Shown: piece after piece, positions 8,538 to 18,124 of the stretch | Numbering within the stretch: position 1 is the stretch's first letter | Layout: each line of letters opens with the position of its first letter | DNA from: Pseudomonadota bacterium | GTDB lineage: Bacteria; Pseudomonadota; Alphaproteobacteria; Micavibrionales; CSBR16-224 | Length of the DNA: 64,000 bases | Assembly: GCA_013285465.1 (NCBI GenBank) | Contig: CP053449.1 | Location: forward strand, 256,870 to 320,869 | Direction: 5' to 3' | Position numbers and translations under genes: made by a program | The notes under the pieces: generated by a model | What the model was told of the DNA's origin: nothing | Seen by the model: only the letters and a program-made list of their open reading frames with translations | The model's database searches: none

Positions 8538-9883
8538 GTCTATAAACCTTTGTTCTGATTCTGTTCCTTGCGCCGAGGCGCATTCAACACCAACAATTAC
8601 CCACCCGCAAATTACCTATAACGATCTTATCGACGATTTGGCCGCGGGAATCAAGGAAAAAAAATTATGGAAGATCGGTGTCGAGCTGGAACAGTTTGCC
8701 TTTGACAAGGCGACAGGCGCTGCGCTTCCTTATGAAGGTATGCCCGGAATCCGTATGCTGCTGGAACATTTTGCCTGCAAATTCGGCTGGGAAAAAATCA
8801 TGGAAGACGGCAATCCCGTCGCGCTGGTGAAAGACGGTATTTCCGTGACGCTGGAGCCGGGCGGTCAGGTTGAATATTCCGGTTCACCTGTGGCGGATGT
8901 GACGGCAGCCGTGCAGGAGATGGATTCTTTCATGCAGGACTTAAACAGTGCGGCCGAAGATTGCGGCATCGGTTTCCTGCGTAAAGGGCTGCATCCCGAT
9001 TGGCACCGCGAAGATATTCACTGGATGCCGAAAGGCCGTTACCGCATCATGCGTGATTACATGCTGAAAAAAGGGCGTCACGGCATTGATATGATGATGC
9101 GCAGCTGCGGCGCACAGCTTAATCTCGATTTTTCCAGTGAAGCGGATATGGTGAAAAAATTCCGCGTGGCGCTGGCATTGCAGCCGGTGATTGTGGCATT
9201 GATGGCAAACTCCGCGAAACTGGATGGCAAAGATACAGGTTATGCCAGCTACCGCTCTTATGTCTGGACCCAGACCGATCCCGACCGCTGCGGCAATCTG
9301 GATTTTGTCTTTTCCGATGACATGTCTTTTGCTTCTTATGTCGATTATGCGCTGGATGTACCGATGTATTTCCTGTATCGCGACGGCAAATATCTGGATA
9401 CGGCAGGGCTGTCTTTTCGCGACTTTATGGCAGGCAAACTACCCGGTTTTGAGGGTATGTATCCTTCCATTAAGGATTGGCAGGATCATCTGACGACGCT
9501 GTTCCCCGAAGTGCGTTTGAAACGCTATCTGGAACTGCGGGCGGCGGATTGCAACAGTGATGCGATGGTTTATGCGATGACGGCTTTCTGGGCGGGTATT
9601 CTGTATGACCGGACCGCGCTGGATGTCATGCATGAAAATGGTGATGGGCTGGTCTGTGGCTTTGCGCCATATGTTGCCGGAACTGGCGGCAAAAGACGGA
9701 TTAAATGCCGATTTGTCATCCGTGGGTTATGATTTCCGGCAGATTGTGACATTTGCGCTGGATGTTGCGGCGGACGGGCTGGAACGTGATGAAACCGAAG
9801 CTGTCGGTATTTTGGCACCGTTCTGGAAAAAGCTTGCTTGTACCGCGCCTGAAGATTGCGGTGACGGCGCGGAAGTGGCATAA
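8536..9883 (+). CDS. gshA: Glutamate-cysteine ligase (plant/rhizobial type), frameshifted near its 3' end
   Basis: First enzyme of glutathione synthesis. The ATG at 8536 is preceded by GGGGAG. Family marks are WKIGVELEQFAF, VTLEPGGQVEYSG, DWHREDIHWMPKGRY and the long GILYDRTALD helix. In the starting frame the protein ends at 9732 with a nonsense-like tail (VCGFAPYVAGTGGKRRIK...). The normal continuation (WSVALRHMLPELAAKDGL...) is in the +1 frame and runs to 9883. Skipping one base near 9646 (ggg-c-tgg) joins them smoothly into about 449 residues, close to the family length. A one-base insertion, a sequencing error or, less likely, programmed frameshifting could explain it. Without a shift, the last ~75 residues are lost. 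Confidence 0.85.
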
Positions 9884-9933
9884 AGAAGACAGCCATAAAA
9901 TCAATTTCCGCCAAATAATCAAAAGGGGACGGC

Positions 9934-10776
9934 ATGTCCGGTTTTTTCTTTCAAAACGCCCAGAACGCCGATAAGCCTTTAACGGGCAGGGTCGCTGTTG
10001 TCACGGGGTCAACCAGCGGTATCGGCAAAGCTGTTGCCGAAATACTGGCACAGGCCGGCGCGGATATCGTGCTGAACGGTTTCGGCGATGCCGCGGAAAT
10101 CGAAAAACAGCGGCAGATCCTGGTCGAAAAGACAGGTGTACGCGTTTTTTACAGCGATGCGGATATGAGCAAACCCGCTGAAATCCGCGATATGGTCGAA
10201 AAGGCGCATCAGGCGCTGGGGCGTGTGGATATTCTGGTCAATAATGCCGGTATCCAGCATGTTTGTACGGTTGAAAACTTTCCCGAAGAAAAATGGGACC
10301 AGATTATCGCCATCAATTTATCGGCAGGGTTTCATGCCACCAAAGCGGCGGCAAAATATATGAAACAGCAGGGCGGCGGCCGCATTATCAATATCGCCTC
10401 CGTTCACGGGCTGACGGCCTCGCCTTATAAAGCCGCCTATATTACCGCCAAACACGGCATGATCGGCTTTACCAAGGCGGCAGCGCTGGATCTGGCGGAA
10501 TACGGCATTACCGTCAATGCGGTCTGTCCGGGTTATGTCCGCACGCCGCTGGTGGACAAGCAAATCCCCGAACAGGCGAAAGAATACGGCATGAGCGAAG
10601 ACGAGGTTATCGCCAAGGTGATGCTGAAAAACCACGCCATCAAGGATTTCGTCGGGATTGAAGATATTGCGTCCTCCGTGCTTTACTTATGCAGCGATGC
10701 GGCATCGAAAATTACCGGTACACAGATGGTACTGGATGGCGGCTGGCTGGCGGGGACGCCTGCGAATAAAGGATAA
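9934..10776 (+). CDS. bdhA: 3-hydroxybutyrate dehydrogenase (SDR family)
   Basis: 280 residues. It interconverts (R)-3-hydroxybutyrate and acetoacetate with NAD. SDR marks: GSTSGIG in the N-terminal Rossmann loop, NNAGIQHV (the NNAG motif, with the QHV typical of 3-hydroxybutyrate dehydrogenases), the catalytic Ser in IASVHGL, and YITAKHG (YxxxK). The C-terminus has GTQMVLDGGWLA. There is an N-terminal extension of about 15 residues. The Shine-Dalgarno AAAAGGGGA is well placed. It lies 18 nt upstream of phaZ, so PHB breakdown and 3-hydroxybutyrate oxidation are coupled in one unit. Confidence 0.93.
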   Translation: MSGFFFQNAQNADKPLTGRVAVVTGSTSGIGKAVAEILAQAGADIVLNGFGDAAEIEKQRQILVEKTGVRVFYSDADMSKPAEIRDMVEKAHQALGRVDILVNNAGIQHVCTVENFPEEKWDQIIAINLSAGFHATKAAAKYMKQQGGGRIINIASVHGLTASPYKAAYITAKHGMIGFTKAAALDLAEYGITVNAVCPGYVRTPLVDKQIPEQAKEYGMSEDEVIAKVMLKNHAIKDFVGIEDIASSVLYLCSDAASKITGTQMVLDGGWLAGTPANKG

Positions 10777-10794
10777 GGCAAGCAGGAGAGAAAA

Positions 10795-12111
10795 ATGAAA
10801 TACAGCTGGCACGATTTCCTGCAAAAATCCATGAAGCTGCAATTCAACTTCCTTGCGCAATCGACGAAAAATTACTCCGATGCGATGAAATTTTTAAAAC
10901 AGAACGGCATTCTGCCCGGTCTGTCCGATGCTGCCGCCGATGAAGCCGCAGCCGCATCCGATTTTTGGGATTATTTGTCCAAAGACCATCCCAAACCGCC
11001 CTTTGGCCTGACGGAAACCGCGATTGCGGGGAAAAAAATCACGGTAACCGAAACTGCGGTGAAAGAAAAACCTTTCGGTACATTGAAACATTTTAAGCGG
11101 GATTGCACCCGCAATGACCCGAAAGTGCTGATCGTGCCGCCGACCTCCGGCCATTATGCCTCAATGATGCGCGATACGGTGAAAGAGCTGCTGCCGGGGC
11201 ATGAGGTCTATGTGCTGGATTGGGAAAATCCGCGCGATGTGGACGTGAAACACGGCGATTTCAGTCTGGAGGATTATATCGATTATGTGCGCGATGCGCT
11301 GGAAGAGCTGGGCGAAGACGTGCATATCATCGGCTTTTCACAATCAACGGTTCCGGTTTTGGCAACCGGCGCTTTGATGGCGGCGGAAAAGGATAAAAAC
11401 AGACCGGCCTCGATGACATTGATGGGCGGGCCGATTGATGTCACGGCGGAACAATCCTCCGTGGCGGAATTCGCGCAGCAGCATGATCTTGACTGGTTTA
11501 AAAGAAACACCATCATGAAAGTGCCGTCGGACTATGAGGGTGCAGGGCGTGAGGTCTATCCCGGATTTTTGCAGCTGGCAGGGCTGATGGCGGTGAATGC
11601 CGATGCGCATCATAAAAACCGCAATGATCTGATTGCGGCCTTGCGTGCCAAAGACACGGAAAAATCCGGCAAAATAAAAGATTTTTATGATGATTATCTG
11701 GCGGTCAGCGATTTGCCCGCGCAGTTTTATCTGGATACGATCAAGCTGGTTTTTCAGGATGCGGCGCTGGCAAAAGGCACAATGACGCATCACGGCAAAA
11801 AAATCGATCCTGCGGCGGTGACGGATATTCCGCTGTTGACGGTATCGGGCAAAAAGGACGAGATTGTGCCGCCCGCGCAGAATGAAGCCGCGCAGGATTT
11901 GTGCAAGAACCTTACCGATGACAGCCGTAAAAGCCTGATACTGGACAAAGCCGGACATTATGATCTGTGCAGCGGCGCAATTTTCAAAAAACAAATTTTG
12001 CCTGAATTGACGGCGTTCATCCGCGATGCGGGGGTAAAACGCGGCATTGCCTATGATGCCGCGCCGCAACAGCCTGCCCGTAAAATGCGCAAAGGTAAAA
12101 AACCGCAATAA
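10795..12111 (+). CDS. phaZ: Intracellular polyhydroxybutyrate depolymerase
   Basis: 438 residues, alpha/beta-hydrolase fold, no signal peptide. It releases 3-hydroxybutyrate from stored PHB granules; the upstream bdhA product oxidises it. Family blocks: LIVPPTSGHYASMMRDTV, VYVLDWENPRDV, VHIIGFSQSTVPVLA, and C-terminal SGKKDEIVPP and KAGHYDL. The triad by position would be Ser182, Asp355 and His388. In the Ralstonia intracellular enzyme the nucleophile is a Cys in a CQP context; here the same place reads FSQST, a Ser in a lipase-like GxSxS box. AGGAGAG precedes the ATG. Confidence 0.92.
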   Translation: MKYSWHDFLQKSMKLQFNFLAQSTKNYSDAMKFLKQNGILPGLSDAAADEAAAASDFWDYLSKDHPKPPFGLTETAIAGKKITVTETAVKEKPFGTLKHFKRDCTRNDPKVLIVPPTSGHYASMMRDTVKELLPGHEVYVLDWENPRDVDVKHGDFSLEDYIDYVRDALEELGEDVHIIGFSQSTVPVLATGALMAAEKDKNRPASMTLMGGPIDVTAEQSSVAEFAQQHDLDWFKRNTIMKVPSDYEGAGREVYPGFLQLAGLMAVNADAHHKNRNDLIAALRAKDTEKSGKIKDFYDDYLAVSDLPAQFYLDTIKLVFQDAALAKGTMTHHGKKIDPAAVTDIPLLTVSGKKDEIVPPAQNEAAQDLCKNLTDDSRKSLILDKAGHYDLCSGAIFKKQILPELTAFIRDAGVKRGIAYDAAPQQPARKMRKGKKPQ

Positions 12112-12124
12112 GGAGTTTTCCCTC

Positions 12125-12997
12125 ATGGCGATGACCGTTTCCTCCTGCCATATCTATCCGTTGAAATCAGGCGCAGGACAGCCCGTTCCGGCGCTGGAAT
12201 TGCTGCCGCGCGGGCCGCAGGGCGACCGTGAATGGATGCTGGTGGATGCTGAAGGTGTTTTTATCACCCAGCGCATGCGCGGCTGTGAAAAGCTGGCGCT
12301 TGTTTCCACTGAACAAATGGCAGAGGGAACGGTTTTCTCCGTCGCGGATAAAGAGCCGCTCTCCGTGTCCATGCCGGACAGAGAAATCGCCGTCAAAATC
12401 TGGAAAGATGATGTGACAGCGCTGGATGCCGGAGATGCGGCGGCGGCATGGTTTTCTGATTATCTGGAACTGCCCTGCCGTCTGGTCAGGCTGTCGGAGA
12501 GTCCCGCGCATAAGCGGATGCTGGGTAAAAAATGGCAGATGGAAGACGGGCATGTCAGCTTTGCCGACGGCTTTCCGTTGCTGGTGACGGGGGAAGCATC
12601 ACTTGCCGCCTTGCAGCCGCATTTCCCTGACGGAGAAGAGATTGCGATGACGCGGTTTCGCCCTAATATCGTGCTGGCGGAGGCGGCGGCTTTTGAAGAA
12701 GATGTTTTATACCGCATCAAAATCGGCGACGTGGTGCTGCGGCTGATGAAGCCCTGCACGCGCTGCAAAATTACGACCATTACGCAGGAAACAGGTGCGG
12801 CGGCATCGAATGAACCGCTGAAAACAATGACAAAACTGCGCCGCGGCAAAAGCGATGATCTGGCCGGGGTGTTTTTCGGCCAGAATGCGGTGATTGAACA
12901 GAGCGGCATGATCCGCGCAGGCGATGCGGTGGAAGTGCTGGAACGCCGCGACATGCATCCCGCGCTGGAAGTGGCGGAACTGAAATTCACCGGATAA
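12125..12997 (+). CDS. MOSC domain protein, YcbX-like
   Basis: 290 residues from the ATG at 12125, with AAGGAG upstream. The N-terminal MOSC_N beta-barrel starts with YPLKSGAG and GDREWMLVD; the C-terminal MOSC domain has RFRPNIV and KPCTRCKITT, where the Cys pair sits at the expected sulfur/cofactor-carrying position. YcbX-type proteins bind molybdenum cofactor and reduce N-hydroxylated compounds with a reductase partner. No iron-sulfur domain is fused here. It starts 13 nt after phaZ on the same strand and may be co-transcribed, but no functional link is obvious. Confidence 0.88.
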   Translation: MAMTVSSCHIYPLKSGAGQPVPALELLPRGPQGDREWMLVDAEGVFITQRMRGCEKLALVSTEQMAEGTVFSVADKEPLSVSMPDREIAVKIWKDDVTALDAGDAAAAWFSDYLELPCRLVRLSESPAHKRMLGKKWQMEDGHVSFADGFPLLVTGEASLAALQPHFPDGEEIAMTRFRPNIVLAEAAAFEEDVLYRIKIGDVVLRLMKPCTRCKITTITQETGAAASNEPLKTMTKLRRGKSDDLAGVFFGQNAVIEQSGMIRAGDAVEVLERRDMHPALEVAELKFTG

Positions 12998-13003
12998 TGA
13001 TTA

Positions 13004-14749
13004 TCAGGCGCTGCGCCGCCAGACGCGGATTTGTGACAGGCGGGAATCGCGGTGGCGGAAATAGCCGAAATCTTTCGGTTTGGCTTTGGTCGTATCCGTG
13101 AAGACTTTTTTCAATGATTTAACGGGGGTGCGTCCGCCTGCGCCGATATGCAGGGCGGTGACATCATGGTCATGGCGGGCGGTCAGTTCTTGCGCCGTTT
13201 CCTGCATCAGCTTTGTCCATTGCGCGGCGCTGACGCGGTCGCCCAATGTTTCCAGCGAGTCAAAACACAGCTCGCCTTTTTTACCGCGCCATGCCCAGCT
13301 TTGTCCGATAATATCGCCTTTACCGCTTTCAACGACATAGAAACCGCCGTTTTCCGACAGATAGCCGTGTTTGGTACAGGCCTCGCCCATTTTTCCGATA
13401 CTTTGGCAGCAGGCGGTGATCTCACCCAAAAACAAGCCGCGCACGTCATTTTCCGGCAGGCGGCGAAAGACACCGCCCGGTAGGCCGAATTTCTCGCCGT
13501 CTATGGTGATGTCGGGCATACGTTTCCGTTTTTGTTTCGGCAGTTTTCCGACCAGCGACAGAGCGGTATCAAAATGTTGTTGTTTGACATCGTAATTATA
13601 GCAGAGCTCCGCCAGATCGGGATAATGCATGGCGCGTTTATACAGATATTTGGCGCATTCGGCGCGGGTATTCTGGGTTGACCATGTTTTGCCATCCGAA
13701 GAATGTTGCGGCGAGGTGACAAAGCGGCTGAATTTCACCAGTCGCGCCATGGACGGGCCGCATTTCAGCACGGCATCACCCCAATCCTTGATATGCGGTG
13801 TACCGCTTTCCTGCGCGGGGTCTTTGGTCACAAAATCATTCAGCCACATGCCGGCAGTGACAAATTCTTTCAGCGATTGCAGCTTGGGCTTTTTGATATC
13901 GGGAAGATGCGGCGGCAGTAAAATATCTTCAGACAAATCATAAAGCGGCGTATCGCCCGTGCCGCCCCATTGTTTCAGATATTGCATGACGCGCTGTTCG
14001 GATTGAAACAGTCCGGAAAGCCGGAAAGCGGCAATATGCGCCTCTTTACCGCTGATGCCTTCGACATCCAGCACTTTTAAAACGGCCTCGAAACAGTTTT
14101 GTTTGAAAAATACGGGATTCTCCGCAGCCAGCCCTTTTGGCGGTGCGCGGCGCAGTTTTTTCTGCCAGGGCGCGGCATTTTTTTGATAAATCTTGAACTT
14201 GCGCGCATCGGCAAAGGATAAAAATGTCTTGCTGCCGCCGTTTTGCAGCAGAATATCCAGAACAGGCCAGTTTTCATTTTGTGCGGCAACACGGACGGAT
14301 TTATGCATTTTCGCGCCGGCACTCGCGCCTTTATCCAGCAGGGTTTGAATATCATCCGGCGCGGCATCGGGGGCGGCGGCAATCAGGGCGTCATTTAAGG
14401 TATTCAGATTGCGGCGTTCTTGAGGCGCTTGCGTTTCCGGCTGTTTTTGCGGCAGGGTTTTTCCTGTGATTTCGGCATAGGCTTCCAGAATATCGCCTGT
14501 TTTCTGCGGTGTGCGTTTTTTCGGGGCGCTGTTGGCTTTCAAATATTCTGCACCCTGTCTGGCCGCTTCCAATAAACTGTTTTCGGTGACGGTTTCGCCT
14601 GCACGGTCCAGTTGGATGGCATAAACGGGAAGCGCCTTTTCAACTTCGGCGGCTTTCTCCGCATCTTCTCCGCGCAAAATCTCCAATGCGGCCTGTGCTT
14701 TTAACACAGGCGCGGGAATCTTTCGGGGTTTTTGCGCATCTTCAGACAT
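13004..14749 (-). CDS. Large protein with degenerate ankyrin-like region and a conserved C-terminal domain
   Basis: 581 residues, convergent with the MOSC gene. The first ~110 residues are Ala/Glu/Gln-rich helices. Residues about 115-175 look like two ankyrin-like units (TLNDALIAAAPD, IQTLLDKGAS, LDILLQNGG). A long helical middle follows. The C-terminal ~170 residues form a separate domain with FLGEITACCQSIG, GFYVVESGKGDIIGQSWAWR and LCFDSLE. The alternation of strands with a QSWAWR strand resembles a GNAT-like acyltransferase fold, but I cannot confirm it. No signal peptide and no clear Shine-Dalgarno. It could be an ankyrin-bearing effector with an enzymatic tail; that is inference. Confidence 0.75.
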   Translation of the reverse strand: MSEDAQKPRKIPAPVLKAQAALEILRGEDAEKAAEVEKALPVYAIQLDRAGETVTENSLLEAARQGAEYLKANSAPKKRTPQKTGDILEAYAEITGKTLPQKQPETQAPQERRNLNTLNDALIAAAPDAAPDDIQTLLDKGASAGAKMHKSVRVAAQNENWPVLDILLQNGGSKTFLSFADARKFKIYQKNAAPWQKKLRRAPPKGLAAENPVFFKQNCFEAVLKVLDVEGISGKEAHIAAFRLSGLFQSEQRVMQYLKQWGGTGDTPLYDLSEDILLPPHLPDIKKPKLQSLKEFVTAGMWLNDFVTKDPAQESGTPHIKDWGDAVLKCGPSMARLVKFSRFVTSPQHSSDGKTWSTQNTRAECAKYLYKRAMHYPDLAELCYNYDVKQQHFDTALSLVGKLPKQKRKRMPDITIDGEKFGLPGGVFRRLPENDVRGLFLGEITACCQSIGKMGEACTKHGYLSENGGFYVVESGKGDIIGQSWAWRGKKGELCFDSLETLGDRVSAAQWTKLMQETAQELTARHDHDVTALHIGAGGRTPVKSLKKVFTDTTKAKPKDFGYFRHRDSRLSQIRVWRRSA

Positions 14750-14821
14750 GCGGGGGAGTATAGGATATTATCTCTTATATGTAAACAATAATCATATAGG
14801 TGTTTGTTTTTATTTTTTAAT

Positions 14822-16129
14822 TCAGGCGTAATGCTGTGCCCAGTAAAGCCACATGGCGGCTGTCCATGTAAAGCTGTCACCGCCCAGGCCCGTACCGTCA
14901 ATCGGATCGAAATATTCGTAAAAGCCGTGGCTTTTCAGCAGTGTCGCCGTATCCGTGCCGATACGGGCGGCACGCTCGTCTTCGCTATAACTTTCCAGAC
15001 CTTTGGCAATCATAAAATTGACGATGGCCCAGACAGGGCCGCGCCAATAGCGCAGGCGGTCAAAATCAGGTTCTTCCGGCGACAGCGACGGTACCAGATA
15101 ATCGGCGTGATAGGTCAGGCTGTCCATTGTTTTCAGCAGCAGCGGCAGCTTGTCTTTCGGCACGGCATGGGCGAAAAGCGGCAGAAAACTGCCGGAGGTC
15201 ACCATATCGATCTGCTTTTCCGCAATCAGATCATAAGAGCAATAGGCCTGTTTTTCCGTGCACCAGAGCTTTTCGAATGCCTCCGTCTGCAAGGTGACCC
15301 AGCCTTGTACCGTTTCCTCATAGTCGTGGTTATCAACCACCTGCATCAGCCACAGCAAATCACGGTTGGCACGCAATAAAATGGCATTGATACCGACATC
15401 GGCAATACGGAAGGGCAGAATGGGGCGCAGCTTCTCATGGTCGTAATTGTTCTCGCGGAACAGCTGTACCAGTGCGAGGTAATGATCATATTCTTTTTTC
15501 GGCGGACGCTGGGCGGCATCAACCAGATCCGTATCACGGCGGTGATATGGTTCCAGATTATCCGTGGAAACGCGGAACAGGGCTTCCTCCCATTCGGCGC
15601 TGTTATCGCGGCCTGTTTCCCACGGGTGCCACGTTTCGGCAAGCCCTGTGCCGTCAGGATCGCGTTCGGTCAGATACCAGCGGTGATAGGCGAATAGTTT
15701 CGGCAGCAATGCGCGGATTTCGGCGCGTGCCTGTTTACGATCCTGACTTTCTTCATAAATCAGACGCACGCAGGAGGCGGCAACAGGCGGTTGTGAAATG
15801 CCGGAGGTGGCAATCGGGCTGCGCCCTGTCCGCCAGACATCGGGGCCGGGGAAATAGCTGTCACTATTCCGGTGAAAAACGATATGCGGCACCATGCCGT
15901 TTTCCCATTGATGGGTGAACAGCGTGCGGATTTCCTCCCATGCGCGGGGTTCGTCAAAACCTGCAAATCCCAGTGCTGTCAGGCAGGAATCCCAGTTCCA
16001 TTGAAAGGGGTAGAGCTTATCTGTCGGAACGGTATAGCGTCCGCTGTCGCCTGTGCGGGTGTTTTGCTGCAGGATGCCGGTTGCCTGCTCACTCATCTGC
16101 GGATAAGCCTGTGCGGGTGCTGTGTTCAT
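14822..16129 (-). CDS. GH63-type glycoside hydrolase (glucosylglycerate/mannosylglycerate hydrolase-like)
   Basis: 435 residues, no signal peptide, (alpha/alpha)6-barrel type. Diagnostic blocks are YPFQWNWDSCLTALGFAG near the start, THQWENGMVPHIVFH, SQPPVAASCV, WRGPVWAIVNFM and the C-terminal GGDSFTWTAAMWLYW. These match bacterial GH63 members acting on glucosylglycerate or mannosylglycerate, compatible solutes. The length fits (about 440). No transporter or synthase gene is adjacent, so the substrate is inferred from family resemblance. The ATG is at 16129. Confidence 0.85.
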   Translation of the reverse strand: MNTAPAQAYPQMSEQATGILQQNTRTGDSGRYTVPTDKLYPFQWNWDSCLTALGFAGFDEPRAWEEIRTLFTHQWENGMVPHIVFHRNSDSYFPGPDVWRTGRSPIATSGISQPPVAASCVRLIYEESQDRKQARAEIRALLPKLFAYHRWYLTERDPDGTGLAETWHPWETGRDNSAEWEEALFRVSTDNLEPYHRRDTDLVDAAQRPPKKEYDHYLALVQLFRENNYDHEKLRPILPFRIADVGINAILLRANRDLLWLMQVVDNHDYEETVQGWVTLQTEAFEKLWCTEKQAYCSYDLIAEKQIDMVTSGSFLPLFAHAVPKDKLPLLLKTMDSLTYHADYLVPSLSPEEPDFDRLRYWRGPVWAIVNFMIAKGLESYSEDERAARIGTDTATLLKSHGFYEYFDPIDGTGLGGDSFTWTAAMWLYWAQHYA

Positions 16130-16217
16130 CTGCCGTGTCCCCCTTTTTATTTTTGCGTGGCACTATTTTTAAGGAAAATTCACTGTATGACAAATCTTTT
16201 CTGTCATATGGAGGATT

Positions 16218-17063
16218 TTATTTTTCCGTGATGTCTTCAGCCAGCGGTGCGTACCAGTCCTGCGGCAATCCGGCATTTTCGCGTGCGGGGTCGTTAAAAG
16301 GCGGTTTTAGGAAGCCGTGAAAATATTGCCGGACAAGGCTTTGCCATTTTTCCTCTGCATTAAGCCCGTGAAAATCGCAGTAATACCCGAACCAGCGCGT
16401 GCCTGCCGCGACATGGGTAATCTCGTCCTGATAGATGGTTTGCAGTATCTCCGCCGTTTCCGTATCGCCCTGTTTTTGCATGGCGGTTATCATCGCGGGG
16501 GTGACATCCAGCCCGCGCGCCTCCAGCACCATCGGCACGATGGCCAGCCTTGCGGCAAAATCATGAGCGGTCATTTCTGCGGATTGCCACAAACCGTCAT
16601 GGGCGGGGAAATCGCCATATGTTTTGCCGAAAGCCGCCAGACGGTCGCAAAGCAGCAGGAAATGCCGCGCTTCATCAGCGGCAACGCGGCACCAGTCATC
16701 GAAAAAATCTTTCGGCAGCGAAAAATCCACTGCAGCGGCATTTTCCGCCGCCAGCGGTGCAAAACGGGCAAGAATGTCACAGGCCAGATCAATGGCATTC
16801 AGCTCAATATGTGCCAGCGCATGCAGCAGCGCGGCTTTATTTTCATCGCTGCCGGATTTGCGGCGGCGGGGCATATCGCGGGGCGGCAGCAATTCCGGCT
16901 TTTCGGGACGCCCCGGGCGGTCGGGCGGAAGGGTGTTGCCAATTTTCAGGATGCGGTTTTTCTGCCAATCCTGCCCGTATCGTAGCATTTTCTGCGCTTT
17001 TTGCGCCGGATCCGTTTCCGTCAGGACAGCGGCGGCGGCGTTGCTGAGTGTGGTGGTGGTCAT
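16218..17063 (-). CDS. DUF455 ferritin-like protein
   Basis: 281 residues from the ATG at 17063; a TTG two codons upstream is the alternative. Neither has a strong Shine-Dalgarno. Ferritin-like di-iron marks are visible: HIELNAIDLA (Glu and His of the first helix), DEARHF and DEITHVAAG. The family is found widely in proteobacteria and is related to the MiaE-like di-iron fold, but its substrate is not established. It lies 89 nt upstream of the GH63 gene on the same strand with no terminator visible between them. Confidence 0.88.
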   Translation of the reverse strand: MTTTTLSNAAAAVLTETDPAQKAQKMLRYGQDWQKNRILKIGNTLPPDRPGRPEKPELLPPRDMPRRRKSGSDENKAALLHALAHIELNAIDLACDILARFAPLAAENAAAVDFSLPKDFFDDWCRVAADEARHFLLLCDRLAAFGKTYGDFPAHDGLWQSAEMTAHDFAARLAIVPMVLEARGLDVTPAMITAMQKQGDTETAEILQTIYQDEITHVAAGTRWFGYYCDFHGLNAEEKWQSLVRQYFHGFLKPPFNDPARENAGLPQDWYAPLAEDITEK

Positions 17064-17178
17064 CTTCAAAATTCCGCTTTTTCAAAATCTGTAAATTGTG
17101 TTCTAATGGATAAAGGCGGATTTTTCAAACCCGCCGATCAATTCTCGGGTAAAAGCACTCCTTAAAGGATCTGTTGTT

Positions 17179-18105
17179 TTGATTATTGTTTTTGGCGCAT
17201 TAAATGTCGATATTGTGATGCCGGTGAAAGAATTTCCGAAGCCGGGCGAAACAATTGTGTCCGAAGATTATATCAGCCGTTCAGGCGGTAAGGGTTCAAA
17301 TCAGGCAATGGCTGCGGGGCGTGCAGGCGTCAAAACCGCAATGGTCGGTAAGGTCGGAGATGATGCTTTCGGGCGGCGCTGTCTGAATAATCTGAAATCG
17401 CAAAGCGTGCTGGGGACGGGGATTGCCATTTCCGACCGTCCGACCGGCTGTGCGACGATCTGGGTTGACCATGCCGGTGAGAATATGGTGGTGGTCAGTG
17501 CGGGTGCCAATCTGGATGCTTCGGCAGAGCAGATCCCCGACGAGATACTGACGGAAAAAAACATGGTTCTGACACAGCTGGAAGTGCCGCATGATGAAAC
17601 CTATACGCTGCTGCGCCGCGCGGGAGAAAAAGGCTGCCGGACGGTGCTGAATGCCTCGCCGGTGACGGCGGCGATCCCGACTGACGTTTTGAAAATTCTG
17701 GATGTTTTGATTGTGAATGATGTTGAGGCCAAACAACTGGCGCATCATCACAAACTTGCCGCGAAAACACTTGAAGATATTGCCCGCGAGCTGGTGGATA
17801 AAGGAGAAAACCTGACCTGTATCGTGACCATGGGTGCGAAAGGTGCGCTGGCTGTGACGCCTGAAGAGGAATGGGTTGTGCCGTCCCTAAAGGTGGATGT
17901 GGTTGATACGACAGGGGCGGGGGACTGTTTCTGCGGCGTATTTGCCGCCTCGCTGGAGAACGGCGATACGCTGCCTGACTCTTTGAAACGTGCAAGCGTG
18001 GCGGCAGGGCTGTCCTGCCGCGTTCTGGGGGCGCAGGCAGGTATGCCGTTTGAGGATGAAATTGACGCACATATGGGCGATCTGTCCGCACCGCAACAGC
18101 TTTAG
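17179..18105 (+). CDS. rbsK: Ribokinase (PfkB family)
   Basis: 308 residues. The start is TTG at 17179, with AAAGGA 9 nt upstream; no ATG is available before the conserved IVFGALNVD strand. PfkB signature 1 is GGKGSNQAMAAGRAG (residues 36-50) and signature 2 DTTGAGDCF (243-251), with catalytic Asp249. It phosphorylates D-ribose to ribose 5-phosphate in the canonical case. No ribose transporter or RbsD is nearby, so the sugar is not certain. A strong terminator follows. Confidence 0.9.
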   Translation: MIIVFGALNVDIVMPVKEFPKPGETIVSEDYISRSGGKGSNQAMAAGRAGVKTAMVGKVGDDAFGRRCLNNLKSQSVLGTGIAISDRPTGCATIWVDHAGENMVVVSAGANLDASAEQIPDEILTEKNMVLTQLEVPHDETYTLLRRAGEKGCRTVLNASPVTAAIPTDVLKILDVLIVNDVEAKQLAHHHKLAAKTLEDIARELVDKGENLTCIVTMGAKGALAVTPEEEWVVPSLKVDVVDTTGAGDCFCGVFAASLENGDTLPDSLKRASVAAGLSCRVLGAQAGMPFEDEIDAHMGDLSAPQQL

Positions 18106-18124
18106 AAGGGGTATTTAAGAAAAA

